A stretch of DNA of 64,000 nucleotides from Methylobacillus rhizosphaerae (GCF_900187985.1 NZ_FZOA01000002.1:65805-129804); one strand, 5' to 3'. Numbered from the stretch's first letter, positions 25,015 to 34,235 are shown. The notes: generated by a model not told the origin, from the letters alone. Made by a program: numbers and translations.

Positions 25015-26714
25015 GTGTGAATATCGACAAGCGTGCCTATGCCGAGATGTTCGGCCCAACGGTGGGTGACCGTGTGCGCCTGGCTGATACCGAGCTATGG
25101 TTGGAGGTGGAGCAGGATTACACCATCTACGGCGAGGAGGTGAAGTTCGGCGGCGGCAAGGTGATACGCGACGGCATGGGGCAAGGCCAAGGTTTGGCGA
25201 GCGAAGTGGCGGATACGGTGATTACCAATGCGCTGATCGTCGACCATTGGGGCATCGTCAAGGCCGATATCGGCATCAAGGGCGGTTATATCTCTGCCAT
25301 CGGTAAAGCGGGAAATCCCGATATCCAGCCTGGCGTGGGGATTGCCATTGGTGCGGGTACCGAGGTTATCGCAGGCGAGGGCATGATCGTTACTGCGGGG
25401 GGCATCGACACTCACATCCATTTCATCTGTCCGCAACAGATCGAGGAAGCATTGATGTCCGGCGTCACCAGCATGATAGGCGGCGGCACTGGTCCGGCGA
25501 CTGGCACCTTTGCCACAACTTGTACGCCCGGCCCCTGGCATATCCACCGTATGTTGCAATCGGCAGATGCGTTTCCGATGAACCTGGGTTTTCTCGGCAA
25601 GGGTAATGCCAGTCTGCCGCAACCGTTGCGTGAGCAGGTCGAGGCAGGCGTGGTCGGGCTCAAGCTGCATGAAGATTGGGGCACGACGCCTGCTGCGATT
25701 GATAATTGCCTGAGCATCGCTGAGGAAATGGATGTGCAGGTAGCGATTCATTCCGATACTCTCAATGAATCTGGTTTCGTCGAGACCACGCTGGATGCGT
25801 TCAAGGGCCGCACTATCCATACCTTTCATACTGAGGGCGCGGGCGGCGGCCATGCGCCGGACATCATCCGTGCGGCGGGATATCCCAACGTATTGCCGTC
25901 GTCGACCAACCCGACCCGGCCTTTTACCATCAACACCATAGACGAGCATCTGGATATGCTCATGGTCTGCCATCACCTCGACCCGGCGATTGCCGAGGAC
26001 GTAGCATTTGCCGAGAGCCGCATCCGTCGCGAAACCATCGCGGCAGAGGATATCCTGCATGATCTCGGCGCGTTTGCCATGATGTCCTCAGACTCGCAGG
26101 CCATGGGCCGCGTGGGTGAGGTGGTGATTCGCACCTGGCAGACCGCGCATAAGATGAAAGTACAGCGTGGCCCGCTGGAGCAGGATAGCGAGCGCAACGA
26201 CAACTTTCGCATCAAGCGCTATATCGCCAAATACACGATCAACCCGGCATTGACGCACGGCATCGCCCACATCGTCGGCTCGATCGAAGTTGGAAAGTTG
26301 GCTGATCTGGTGCTCTGGCGTCCGGCATTTTTCGGCGTCAAGCCTTCCACCATCCTCAAGGGTGGCATGATCGCGGCTGCTGTGATGGGCGACGCCAACG
26401 CTTCCATCCCGACGCCGCAGCCCGTGCATTACCGCCCAATGTTTGGTTCATACGGTGGGGCATTGCAGACTTCGGTGACATTTGTTTCCCAGGCGGCATT
26501 GAGCAACCCGGAAGTGGCGGCATTGAACCTGAAAAAACCATTGGTCGCGGTCAAGGGCACGCGTGGCGTGAAGAAAACGGACATGGTGCACAACGGCTGG
26601 ATGCCGGAGATTGATGTGGATCCGGAAACCTATGAGGTACGGGCGGATGGCATGGTGTTGAGTTGTGAGCCGGCAGAAATACTTCCTCTAGCCCAACGCT
26701 ACTTCCTGTTTTGA
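25011..26714 (+). CDS. ureC: Urease alpha (catalytic) subunit
   Basis: 567 residues. All catalytic residues are in place, offset by one from Klebsiella: nickel ligands His135 and His137 (D-T-H-I-H-F), carbamylated Lys218 (G-L-K-L-H-E-D-W-G), His247, His273, Asp361, and the flap histidine in V-C-H-H-L-D (~321-322). It hydrolyses urea to ammonia and carbamate in the cytoplasm. It overlaps ureB by 4 bases; the palindromic element copy 4 follows its stop codon immediately. Confidence 0.98.
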   Translation: MSVNIDKRAYAEMFGPTVGDRVRLADTELWLEVEQDYTIYGEEVKFGGGKVIRDGMGQGQGLASEVADTVITNALIVDHWGIVKADIGIKGGYISAIGKAGNPDIQPGVGIAIGAGTEVIAGEGMIVTAGGIDTHIHFICPQQIEEALMSGVTSMIGGGTGPATGTFATTCTPGPWHIHRMLQSADAFPMNLGFLGKGNASLPQPLREQVEAGVVGLKLHEDWGTTPAAIDNCLSIAEEMDVQVAIHSDTLNESGFVETTLDAFKGRTIHTFHTEGAGGGHAPDIIRAAGYPNVLPSSTNPTRPFTINTIDEHLDMLMVCHHLDPAIAEDVAFAESRIRRETIAAEDILHDLGAFAMMSSDSQAMGRVGEVVIRTWQTAHKMKVQRGPLEQDSERNDNFRIKRYIAKYTINPALTHGIAHIVGSIEVGKLADLVLWRPAFFGVKPSTILKGGMIAAAVMGDANASIPTPQPVHYRPMFGSYGGALQTSVTFVSQAALSNPEVAALNLKKPLVAVKGTRGVKKTDMVHNGWMPEIDVDPETYEVRADGMVLSCEPAEILPLAQRYFLF

Positions 26715-26813
26715 CGCGCACAGACTAGCGTCCCTGGCGGCGTTGCTTTAGCTTGCCGTACTAAGCGTACTGTCTGCGCTAAAGCGCCTTGCCAGGAACG
26801 CCAGTCTGCACGC
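26715..26813 (+). repeat. Palindromic element copy 4 (between ureC and ureE)
   Basis: Fourth and most regular copy. Inner arm GCTTTAGC pairs with GCTAAAGC; outer CCTGGC pairs with GCCAGG and CAGACT with AGTCTG. The apex is again CTTGCCGTAC and GTACTGTCTGCG. It begins at the ureC stop codon and ends about 110 bases before ureE, which is a comparatively long gap within the operon. Confidence 0.8.
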
Positions 26814-26924
26814 TCAAGTAAGAGTTGAGGGTGTTGAAGTGTACGTCTACGGCAAAGCGCCTAGTCAGAATCGCTTTATTGAGCGCTTGTGGTATGACCA
26901 TTTTGGAGAGTTTGAAAACTGAGC

Positions 26925-27419
26925 ATGCTAGGAATCAGCAAGAAAATAGAAACCGCCAGCCAGGTTGACGATCAACTGGTGCTGCCGTTCGACCGCAGAC
27001 AGAAGAGCCGTTTGCGCGTCGTGTTGGCTTCTGGCACTGAGGCGGCTTTGCTGCTGGAGCGCGGCACGGTGTTGCGTGGCGGCGATTTGCTGCAGGCCGA
27101 GGATGGACGTGTGGTGCAGGTGGTTGCTGCAGATGAGCCTGTATTGCGGGTGACGGCAGCGACGCCACGCGAACTGGCGCGGGCGGCTTACCATCTGGGC
27201 AACCGCCACGTGCCGCTTGAGGTTGGTGACGGCTGGCTGCGCCTGGAGCAGGATCATGTATTGCAGGAAATGCTGCTCGGGCTGGGCGTACAGGTGCAAG
27301 GGCAGATGGCCTCGTTCGAGCCAGAGGCTGGTGCATATGGCGGCGGGCATCGCCATCATCATGATGACAGCGATGTGCCTTCGATTCGCCAGCCGGCACG
27401 CCTGAGGATGCATGAATAA
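26925..27419 (+). CDS. ureE: Urease nickel metallochaperone UreE
   Basis: 164 residues. N-terminal peptide-binding-like domain, then the metal-binding domain with L-G-N-R-H-V-P-L-E (~90-98; conserved metal-binding His94 region), Y-L/D-H-V-L-x-E-M-L-type block and a histidine-rich tail (H-R-H-H-H-D-D, ~146-152). UreE delivers nickel to the UreDFG complex. The nearest ribosome-like site (GGAGAG) is about 17 bases from the ATG, farther than usual. The 3' end overlaps ureF by 8 bases. Confidence 0.93.
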   Translation: MLGISKKIETASQVDDQLVLPFDRRQKSRLRVVLASGTEAALLLERGTVLRGGDLLQAEDGRVVQVVAADEPVLRVTAATPRELARAAYHLGNRHVPLEVGDGWLRLEQDHVLQEMLLGLGVQVQGQMASFEPEAGAYGGGHRHHHDDSDVPSIRQPARLRMHE

Positions 27420-28095
27420 GTCCCAGTCTCTGGTGCGGCTGCTGCAACTGGCAAGCCCGATGCTGCCGGTCGGGGCGTACAGCTACTCTCAGGGGTTGGA
27501 GTGGGGCATAGAATCGGGCGAGGTGCACGACCTGGTGAGTGCTCAGGCCTGGATAGGTGATGTGTTGCAGGTTTACCAAGGTGGTTTTGAGCTGCCTGTG
27601 CTGAGCCGGTTTTATCGTGCGTGGCAAAGCGGTGATGCTGATGCTTTGAATGATTGGAATGCATTTTACCTGGCTGGGCGTGACAATGCCGAGGCGTTGG
27701 CCGAAAGCAGGCAGATGGGGTATTCGCTCAAGCGCTTGTTGCTGGAGTTCGATGATTTGCCTGATGCCTGGACGATGATGATGGAGGCTTTGCCAAGTGC
27801 TTCATTCCCGGCTCTGTATGCGGGCATCAGTCAGGCTTGGGGTATAGATGAGCAGGATGCCTTGCAGGCATATGCCTGGTCGTGGCTGGAAAACCAGGTT
27901 AGTGCTGCGATGAAGGCAGTGCCGCTGGGACAGGTGGCAGGGCAGAAAATATTGCTGAGTGTGGCGGACAGTATTTCTGTATTGGTGGAAGAGGCAATGC
28001 ACCTACCGGATTTCATGATCAGCAATTTCTGCCCCATCCTGACAATAGCGGGATGCAGGCACGAAACGCAATATAGCCGCTTGTTCAGGTCATGA
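27412..28095 (+). CDS. ureF: Urease accessory protein UreF
   Basis: 227 residues. Starts at ATG 27412, overlapping the end of ureE. Conserved [21 protein letters not shown] (~9-29), the R-Q-M-G-Y-S-L region, and the C-terminal L-F-R-S close to the usual R-L-F-R-S ending. UreF recruits UreG to UreD and gates GTP hydrolysis during nickel insertion. The end lies at an AT-rich interruption before ureG. Confidence 0.94.
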   Translation: MNKSQSLVRLLQLASPMLPVGAYSYSQGLEWGIESGEVHDLVSAQAWIGDVLQVYQGGFELPVLSRFYRAWQSGDADALNDWNAFYLAGRDNAEALAESRQMGYSLKRLLLEFDDLPDAWTMMMEALPSASFPALYAGISQAWGIDEQDALQAYAWSWLENQVSAAMKAVPLGQVAGQKILLSVADSISVLVEEAMHLPDFMISNFCPILTIAGCRHETQYSRLFRS

Positions 28096-28352
28096 TGGTT
28101 TGTTGTATTGCCAGCTACACGATCGTGTTCTACTTGCTGGATTTTTTCGTGTCTATATCTCTTTAACTGTTTAATACAAAAAACCCTGACGTCTATTTAT
28201 AAAAAAATACATTTTTATTATAAATAGACTATAAAAATTTGATTTGTTTTCTAAATTAAAATTCGGGACTGGCAAGGTCTAGGGTAGGAGTGGCCGGACT
28301 TTTGCTTGCAATGCCAGTAACTTTGAATCACAAACCAGGATGGAAGCAAAAG
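28096..28352. other. AT-rich spacer with 12-bp perfect inverted repeat inside the ure operon
   Basis: This 257-base spacer separates ureF and ureG, which elsewhere usually touch. Bases 28150-28265 are conspicuously AT-rich against GC-rich neighbours. GTCTATTTATAA (28191-28202) is perfectly repeated in inverse at 28218-28229 with a 15-base loop. No gene is visible. It may contain an internal promoter for ureG-ureJ or be the remnant of a small insertion. Confidence 0.5.
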
Positions 28353-28964
28353 ATGCAGATTAAGGAGCCTTTACGTGTCGGGATAGGTGGCCCGGTCGGG
28401 TCAGGCAAGACGGCACTCACTTTGGCCTTGTGTCAGCGTTTGCGCGATGTGTACAACATCGCGGTGGTAACCAATGATATTTATACCCGAGAGGATGCCG
28501 AGTTCCTCACGCACAACGAGGCCCTAGCGCCAGAGCGCATTATTGGAGTAGAGACGGGCGGCTGCCCACACACGGCGATTCGCGAGGATGCATCGATGAA
28601 TCTTGAGGCGGTGGCGCAACTGAGCGAGCGCTTCAACCCGCTGGATATCGTGTTTGTCGAGAGCGGGGGAGACAACCTGGCGGCAACTTTCAGCCCGGAA
28701 TTGTCTGACCTGACAATCTACGTGATTGATGTTGCCGCGGGGGAGAAGATTCCGCGCAAGGGGGGGCCTGGTATCACTAAGTCCGATTTGCTGGTCATCA
28801 ATAAGATCGACCTGGCACCCATGGTAGGAGCATCTCTTGAAATAATGGACAGGGATGCGCGCAGGATGCGCGGCGAGCGACCATTTATTTTTACCAATCT
28901 CAAGGATGGTAAAGGACTGGAGGATATCGTCAGTTTTATTGAAAAGCAGGGATTGATGCTCTAG
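28353..28964 (+). CDS. ureG: Urease accessory GTPase UreG
   Basis: 203 residues from ATG 28353, giving the usual start [10 protein letters not shown]. Walker [10 protein letters not shown] (12-20), [11 protein letters not shown] (~68-78) with the nickel-binding Cys-Pro-His, the E-S-G-G-D-N-L block and the N-K-I-D-L-A specificity motif. It is the SIMIBI-class GTPase that carries nickel to urease. It is followed 24 bases later by ureJ. Confidence 0.97.
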   Translation: MQIKEPLRVGIGGPVGSGKTALTLALCQRLRDVYNIAVVTNDIYTREDAEFLTHNEALAPERIIGVETGGCPHTAIREDASMNLEAVAQLSERFNPLDIVFVESGGDNLAATFSPELSDLTIYVIDVAAGEKIPRKGGPGITKSDLLVINKIDLAPMVGASLEIMDRDARRMRGERPFIFTNLKDGKGLEDIVSFIEKQGLML

Positions 28965-28988
28965 GGCATGTATTCAAAGGATAATCAT

Positions 28989-29549
28989 ATGAAAATTGCG
29001 CGTTTGGCAGCATTGGGGCTGCTGGTATTTTCTCCTCTGGCATTGGCTCATCCGGGCCATGCTGTTCATGGTTTCTCAGCAGGTTTTATGCATCCTCTGA
29101 CAGGACTGGATCATCTGTTGGTAATGCTGGCAGTTGGCGTCTGGGCCGGTAAAATTGGTGGTGCTGCACGTTGGCAATTGCCGCTGACGTTTGTTGTGGT
29201 TATGGCGCTGGGTGCCTTGCTGGGAATGACGGGCTATAGTCTGGCACCGATTGAGACACTGCTGGCAGCCAGTGTGATGGCACTAGGTGTCTTGCTGGTA
29301 GTCAGCTTCAGGTTACCGCGCTTGTTACAGTTGGGCCTGGTTGCGCTGTTTGCTGTGTTACATGGCCTGGCACATGGTGCCGAACTATCTTCTGGGCAAG
29401 GGGCATACGTCATGCTGGGCATGTTGTTGGCAACGGCCTTGCTACATGGAGTGGGAGTGAGTCTGTCTGCCAGCCGCTTGCCTAGATTGGTGCAATCTGT
29501 CATCGGCTGCACCATGATTGTGCTCGGGGCTTGCTTCCTGGCGGTGTAA
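28989..29549 (+). CDS. ureJ: HupE/UreJ-family nickel permease-like protein
   Basis: 186 residues from ATG 28989, chosen for the AAAGGATAATCAT ribosome site and the signal-like start M-K-I-A-R-L-A-A-L-G-L-L-V-F-S. It has six or so hydrophobic helices, with the diagnostic H-P-G-H (28-ish) and G-F-M-H-P-L-T-G-L-D-H-L-L-V-M-L-A-V-G motif. The conserved histidines are considered metal ligands. It is thought to import nickel for urease or hydrogenase maturation. It closes the urease gene set. Confidence 0.88.
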   Translation: MKIARLAALGLLVFSPLALAHPGHAVHGFSAGFMHPLTGLDHLLVMLAVGVWAGKIGGAARWQLPLTFVVVMALGALLGMTGYSLAPIETLLAASVMALGVLLVVSFRLPRLLQLGLVALFAVLHGLAHGAELSSGQGAYVMLGMLLATALLHGVGVSLSASRLPRLVQSVIGCTMIVLGACFLAV

Positions 29550-29699
29550 TGCTGTAGCCGCCAGCCTGAAGGAAATGCGGCGAGCGTTGATGGGAGGAAG
29601 TTGGGTGCAGATGGTCTCGCCTGTGTCATTATCGTGCGTATCTGGCTTGAAACTTGCTGGAATCAACTCAGGTTTCAACGCAGGAAATGACACGCCTAC

Positions 29700-32600
29700 A
29701 TGGCCATTATTAACGATCAGCACGCGGAAGCTGTAGCAACAGAACCCACCCAGCGCATTGTCAAGGTGCGCCGGGACTACAATACTTGGGTAGTCAACGA
29801 AACCCTGGAGGATTACGCCTTGCGGTTTACGCCCAAGGCTTTCCGGAAATGGTCGATTTTTCGTGTCGCCAATACCGCATTCGGCGCTATTTCTTTTCTG
29901 GTGCTGGAAGCCATTGGTGGCACGCTGGCGGTCAATTATGGTTTTACCAATACGCTCTGGGCCATTCTGGCGATTGCCCTGATCATTTTCATGACCGGCC
30001 TGCCTATCAGTTATTACGCGGCAAAATATGGCCTGGACATGGACCTGCTCACGCGTGGGGCAGGCTTTGGCTATATAGGCTCGACCATTTCATCCTTCGT
30101 CTATGCTTCATTCACCTTCATCCTGTTTGCGCTGGAGGCGGCCATCATGGCCTATGCGCTGGAGCTTTATTTTGAGCTGCCGCTCTATGTGGGATACCTG
30201 GTAAGTGCGTTGCTGATTGTGCCGCTGGTCACGCACGGCGTCACCTTGATCAGCCGTATCCAGATGATTACCCAGCCGATCTGGTTATTGCTGCTGGCAT
30301 TGCCTTACATTTTCATTATCTACAAAGACCCTGGGGTGATCAGCCGCCTAGCGGAATTTTCCGGCAAATCCGGTTATGACGGTGATTTCAACTTGCTGAT
30401 GTTTGGCACAGCCATGGCGGTGGGCATGGCATTAATTCCGCAGATCGGCGAACAGGTGGATTTTCTGCGTTTCATGCCGCAGAAAACCAGGAAGAACCGT
30501 TTTCGCTGGCATTTTGGGGTATTGATGGCCGGGCCGGGATGGATTTCACTTGGCATGCTCAAGATGTTGGGGGGAGCGCTGCTTGCTTATCTGGCGGTCG
30601 AGAATATTCATTCATTTGAACAGGCGGTGAATCCCAACCAGATGTACCTGGCAGGTTTCGGCCAGGTGTTCTCCAACCCTGAAGTCGTGCTGGCGGTCAC
30701 GGTTTTTTTCGTGGTCATATCGCAGATCAAGGTGAACATGACCAATGCCTATGCCGGATCTCTGGCATGGTCCAATTTCTTTGCCCGCCTGACCCACAGT
30801 CATCCGGGGCGCGTGGTATGGGTGGTATTCAATGCCATGATCGCCATTATCCTCATGGAGATGGATGTGTTCCAGGCGCTGGAACAGGTTTTGGGCCTGT
30901 ATTCCAATATTGCGATTTCCTGGATCACGGCCGTGGTGGCTGACCTGGTCATCAACAAACCACTAGGGCTGAGCCCCAAGGGAATCGAGTTCCGTCGGGC
31001 TTATCTTTACGATATCAACCCGGTAGGGGTCGGGGCGATGGTGATTGCTTCATTGCTATCGGTGGCTGCCTTTTTCGGCATATTCGGTCTTGAGGCTGAA
31101 GCATTTTCCGCCATGATCGCGCTGGTCTCTGCACTGGTGGCTTCGCCTTTGATCGCCTGGCTGACAAAGGGAAAATACTATATTGCCCGTCATCCTGTGA
31201 TTTACCAGCCAGGCAGACAGGTGCAGCGTTGTAGCATCTGCGAAAGGGAATATGAAGTCGAGGACATGGCGCATTGCCCGGCATATCAGGGTGCCATCTG
31301 TTCCCTGTGTTGTTCGCTGGATGCGCGTTGCAACGATATCTGCAAGCCGCAAGGCCGTATCGAACACCAATGGCAGCTGGTGATGCGGCGGGTACTGCCG
31401 GAAAAGTGGGCCGAGGTGATGCAGAGTGGTCTGGGACATTACCTGCTATTGATGGCGGTGACACTTGCCTTCCTGAGTGCCTTGTTCGGCTTGATTTATT
31501 TTCATGAGTCCCTGACATTTACCGGCCCCAAGGAGGCTTTGCTGCCCGAGCTGCGCTTGGGATATTTCAAGGTGTTTGCGGCGCTGGCTTTCGCCAGTGG
31601 CATTATTGCCTGGTGGATTGTGCTGACTTCAGAGAGCCGTCGTGTTGCGCAAGAGGAATCCAATCGCCAGACCAACTTGTTGCAGCGTGAAATTGTCCTG
31701 CACCGGCAGACAGATGCGGAGCTGCAACGGGCCCGGCAGCAGGCTGAACAGGCTAACCAGGCCAAGAGCCGGTATATCACTGGAATCAGCCATGAGCTGC
31801 GTACGCCGTTGAACAGTATCCTGGGATATGCGCAGCTGCTGGACAATGATCCTACTATCCCTGACAGCAGGCATCAATCCATCCGTGTCATCCGCCGCAG
31901 CGGGGAGCACTTGCTATCCCTGATAGAAGGCACGCTGGATATTGCACGTATCGAGAGTGGAAAGTTTGCATTTGACCTGAGATTGGTGCGTTTCCCCGAG
32001 TTCATACAGCAACTGGTCAGTATGTTCGAAATACAGGCGCGTAACAAAGGTATCAGTTTCCATTATGAACAGCATGGCGAACTTCCCAAGGTGGTGCGTA
32101 TCGACCAGAAGCGCTTGAGCCAGATATTGATCAACATCCTTGGCAATGCCGTCAAGTTCACCCGGCAGGGCGGCGTTTCCTTCAAGCTGGTTTATGCGCG
32201 GGAAATGCTGAATATTAGTATTGACGACACGGGCCCCGGTATCGCCCCGGAAGAAATCGAGAAAGTGTTCGAACCGTTTGCGAGAGGTTCGGCCGCTACG
32301 AGCAATATTGGAGGCACCGGCCTGGGACTGACTATCAGCAAGATGCTGACTGATCTCATGGGTGGGCAGCTGACTGCGAGAAGTATCCTGGGACAGGGCA
32401 GCCAATTCAGTATCCGCCTGTTTCTTTCACAGGTCAGGGTGGAGGAAGACATTGAAACTGCCTCCATGCCCACACCCATAGCCTATAAAGGAGCACGGCG
32501 CAGGATTCTGGTGGTCGACAATGAGCAGGTGGACCGTGAGCTGCTCAAGCACATCCTGCAGCCGTTGGGATTCGAGGTAGCGGAAGCTGCCAGTGGTCGC

Positions 32601-33122
32601 GAATGCCTGCAGGTCTATACCGGCTTCCGTCCTGATGTGATTCTCATGGATCTTGCCATGCCGGATATGGATGGTTGGGAAGCCAGCTACATGATACGCA
32701 AGGTGCACCAGTCCGATGTGCCGATTGCCATTGTGTCTGCCAACGCCTTTGACAAGGGGCTGGAAAACACGGCAGGCATCCCGGCATCGGATTTTATCGT
32801 CAAGCCAGTGAATGTCATGGAATTGCTACGCTGGGTCGGGGAGCAGTTGAAGCTGGAATGGATTACTGATATTGGGCAGGTCCAGCCCGACGCATCTACT
32901 GTCACGCAGGAACCGGATGTTGAACCGCCGTCCAAGGGCGATCGGGATGAACTAATGGCATTGATCAAGATGGGATATGTGCGCGGGATCAGCCGCAAGC
33001 TTGATGAGATCGGCACAGATAGTCAATATGCGACATTTATTGCGGCCATGCGCAAGTTGTCACAGCAGTTTGAACTGGAAGCAATGCAGAAAATGCTGGA
33101 AGAAGTGAATGATGGCAGTTAG
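29700..33122 (+). CDS. Chimeric receptor: NCS1 permease + 8-Cys cluster + histidine kinase + receiver
   Basis: 1140 residues. Residues ~20-500 are a complete NCS1 (cytosine/purine/allantoin/hydantoin) permease with about 12 helices. An eight-cysteine cluster follows (C511, C514, C526, C534, C537, C538, C544, C548). Two extra helices (~581-605, ~618-643) and a coiled coil lead to HisKA with phospho-acceptor His698 in S-H-E-L-R-T-P, HATPase boxes N (I-L-G-N-A), G1 (D-D-T-G-P-G) and G2 (G-T-G-L-G-L). A receiver domain (~930-1050) has phospho-acceptor Asp984 (L-M-D-L-A-M-P). A ~60-residue helical tail (1080-1140) ends the protein. Transporter-kinase fusions such as CbrA use the permease to sense or import a ligand. 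Position next to urease suggests a nitrogenous ligand (urea, purine or pyrimidine); this is inference. It overlaps the response-regulator gene by 14 bases. Confidence 0.9.
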   Translation: MAIINDQHAEAVATEPTQRIVKVRRDYNTWVVNETLEDYALRFTPKAFRKWSIFRVANTAFGAISFLVLEAIGGTLAVNYGFTNTLWAILAIALIIFMTGLPISYYAAKYGLDMDLLTRGAGFGYIGSTISSFVYASFTFILFALEAAIMAYALELYFELPLYVGYLVSALLIVPLVTHGVTLISRIQMITQPIWLLLLALPYIFIIYKDPGVISRLAEFSGKSGYDGDFNLLMFGTAMAVGMALIPQIGEQVDFLRFMPQKTRKNRFRWHFGVLMAGPGWISLGMLKMLGGALLAYLAVENIHSFEQAVNPNQMYLAGFGQVFSNPEVVLAVTVFFVVISQIKVNMTNAYAGSLAWSNFFARLTHSHPGRVVWVVFNAMIAIILMEMDVFQALEQVLGLYSNIAISWITAVVADLVINKPLGLSPKGIEFRRAYLYDINPVGVGAMVIASLLSVAAFFGIFGLEAEAFSAMIALVSALVASPLIAWLTKGKYYIARHPVIYQPGRQVQRCSICEREYEVEDMAHCPAYQGAICSLCCSLDARCNDICKPQGRIEHQWQLVMRRVLPEKWAEVMQSGLGHYLLLMAVTLAFLSALFGLIYFHESLTFTGPKEALLPELRLGYFKVFAALAFASGIIAWWIVLTSESRRVAQEESNRQTNLLQREIVLHRQTDAELQRARQQAEQANQAKSRYITGISHELRTPLNSILGYAQLLDNDPTIPDSRHQSIRVIRRSGEHLLSLIEGTLDIARIESGKFAFDLRLVRFPEFIQQLVSMFEIQARNKGISFHYEQHGELPKVVRIDQKRLSQILINILGNAVKFTRQGGVSFKLVYAREMLNISIDDTGPGIAPEEIEKVFEPFARGSAATSNIGGTGLGLTISKMLTDLMGGQLTARSILGQGSQFSIRLFLSQVRVEEDIETASMPTPIAYKGARRRILVVDNEQVDRELLKHILQPLGFEVAEAASGRECLQVYTGFRPDVILMDLAMPDMDGWEASYMIRKVHQSDVPIAIVSANAFDKGLENTAGIPASDFIVKPVNVMELLRWVGEQLKLEWITDIGQVQPDASTVTQEPDVEPPSKGDRDELMALIKMGYVRGISRKLDEIGTDSQYATFIAAMRKLSQQFELEAMQKMLEEVNDGS

Positions 33123-34044
33123 AAAAGAAACAGTAGTAGTGTTGATTGTGGATGATGTCCCGGACAATCTGGCGGTGCTGCATGATGCGTTGGATGAATC
33201 GGGCTACATGGTGCTGGTTGCCAACAATGGGGAAGCGGCATTGGCGCGTGCGGAAGAAGCGCGACCCGATATCATCCTGCTGGATGCGATCATGCCGAGT
33301 CTTGATGGTTTTGAGGTTTGTACCAGGCTTAAGGCCAACCTCAATACCCGTCATATCCCGGTGATTTTCATGACTGGGCTGACCGAGTCCGAGCATGTGG
33401 TGGCAGGCTTTGCTGCCGGAGGGGCGGATTACGTCACCAAGCCAATACGTACCACGGAAGTCTTGGCACGCATCAGCACACACCTGCAGGCGTCGCGGCA
33501 GATACACCAGACACGCGGGGCGCTGGATGCATTCGGGCAGGCTGCCATTGCCATATTACCCGGCAGCGGGCGTATTGTCTGGCAGACACCTTTGGCAAGG
33601 GACTGGATGACGCGTTATTTTACGTCTGGCGATCTTGATGCGGAAACGCATACGCCAGCTATATTCCTCAAATGGCTGGATAGCGTGAAAACCAGCGGTA
33701 TGGAGGTGCATCCGCTGACCGTGGTACAGGGAGGCGGGCGCCTGGTCTTTTCCCCGGCAGACCTTGATAGTGAAGAGCAGTGGATTATCCTGTTGCGCGA
33801 AGAATCCGATGCCGCACAGACTGAAGCCCTGATGCAGGCATTCGGCCTGACGCAGCGTGAGTCAGAAGTGCTGTATTGGGTGATTCGAGGCAAGACCAAC
33901 CGTGATATCGGCGATATCCTTGGCACCAGCCCGCGTACCATCAATAAACATATGGAGCACGTGTTTGCCAAGCTGGGCGTTGAAACCCGTACTGCGGCTG
34001 CTTCACTGGCGACAAGTAAAATGCGTAGCGCCAAGGCTGGCTGA
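33109..34044 (+). CDS. LuxR-type response regulator partnered with the chimeric kinase
   Basis: 311 residues. Receiver domain 10-125 with acidic D15/D16, phospho-acceptor Asp59 (L-L-D-A-I-M-P), T-G and K-P (T-K-P-I-R). A ~110-residue middle region has W-Q-T-P-L-A-R-D-W-M, resembling a reduced PAS-like linker. The C-terminal LuxR helix-turn-helix (L-T-Q-R-E-S-E-V-L-Y-W-V...G-T-S-P-R-T-I-N-K-H-M-E-H-V-F-A-K-L-G-V) binds DNA. The start (33109) lies inside the end of the kinase gene, so the two form a coupled cognate pair. Targets are unknown; the adjacent urea/formamide genes are the natural candidates. Confidence 0.9.
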   Translation: MMAVRKETVVVLIVDDVPDNLAVLHDALDESGYMVLVANNGEAALARAEEARPDIILLDAIMPSLDGFEVCTRLKANLNTRHIPVIFMTGLTESEHVVAGFAAGGADYVTKPIRTTEVLARISTHLQASRQIHQTRGALDAFGQAAIAILPGSGRIVWQTPLARDWMTRYFTSGDLDAETHTPAIFLKWLDSVKTSGMEVHPLTVVQGGGRLVFSPADLDSEEQWIILLREESDAAQTEALMQAFGLTQRESEVLYWVIRGKTNRDIGDILGTSPRTINKHMEHVFAKLGVETRTAAASLATSKMRSAKAG

Positions 34045-34110
34045 TGATGAAATGAATACTGTGGCAGAGCTGGTGCTTATAAAATGAGCAGGCTTATTTC
34101 CATGCATCAT

Positions 34111-34170
34111 ATCAGCTACTTAATGGCTTTCTCCCCAGACTGCGCACAAGGTTACCCACAGATTTTGTGA
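34111..34170. repeat. 60-base intergenic repeat, copy B (DnaA-box-like TTACCCACAG)
   Basis: Near-identical to 7690-7748: shared blocks ATCAGCTACTTA, TCCCCAGACTGC, CACAA and TTACCCACAGATTTTGTGA, with differences only in the short middle stretch and at single positions. The CACAA/TTGTG arms flank the DnaA-box-like TTACCCACAG. It lies between the response regulator and the efp terminator. Confidence 0.6.
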
Positions 34171-34188
34171 TGCAGTATGACAGCCAAT

Positions 34189-34219
34189 AAAAAAAGGGAA
34201 CCCATGGGTTCCCTTTTTT
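34189..34219. terminator. Bidirectional intrinsic terminator between the response regulator and efp
   Basis: AAAAAGGGAACCCATGGGTTCCCTTTTT is a perfect palindrome: a GC-rich GGGAACCC/GGGTTCCC stem with A-run before and T-run after. It would end transcripts from the response regulator (plus) and from efp (minus), which converge here. Confidence 0.92.
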
Positions 34220-34235
34220 GTGTGTGGCAGCAGGC

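Noticed and set aside
25095-26060. Long open frame (321 codons) antisense to ureC
   Set aside because: Shadow of the highly constrained ureC codon pattern; ureC has all catalytic residues.
18073-26813. CRISPR array interpretation of the repeated elements in the urea block
   Set aside because: Copies are thousands of bases apart, palindromic with varying arms, and no cas genes are present.
28191-28229. Insertion-sequence terminal repeats in the ureF-ureG spacer
   Set aside because: Only 39 bases are enclosed, with no transposase and no evident target duplication; kept as an unexplained inverted repeat.
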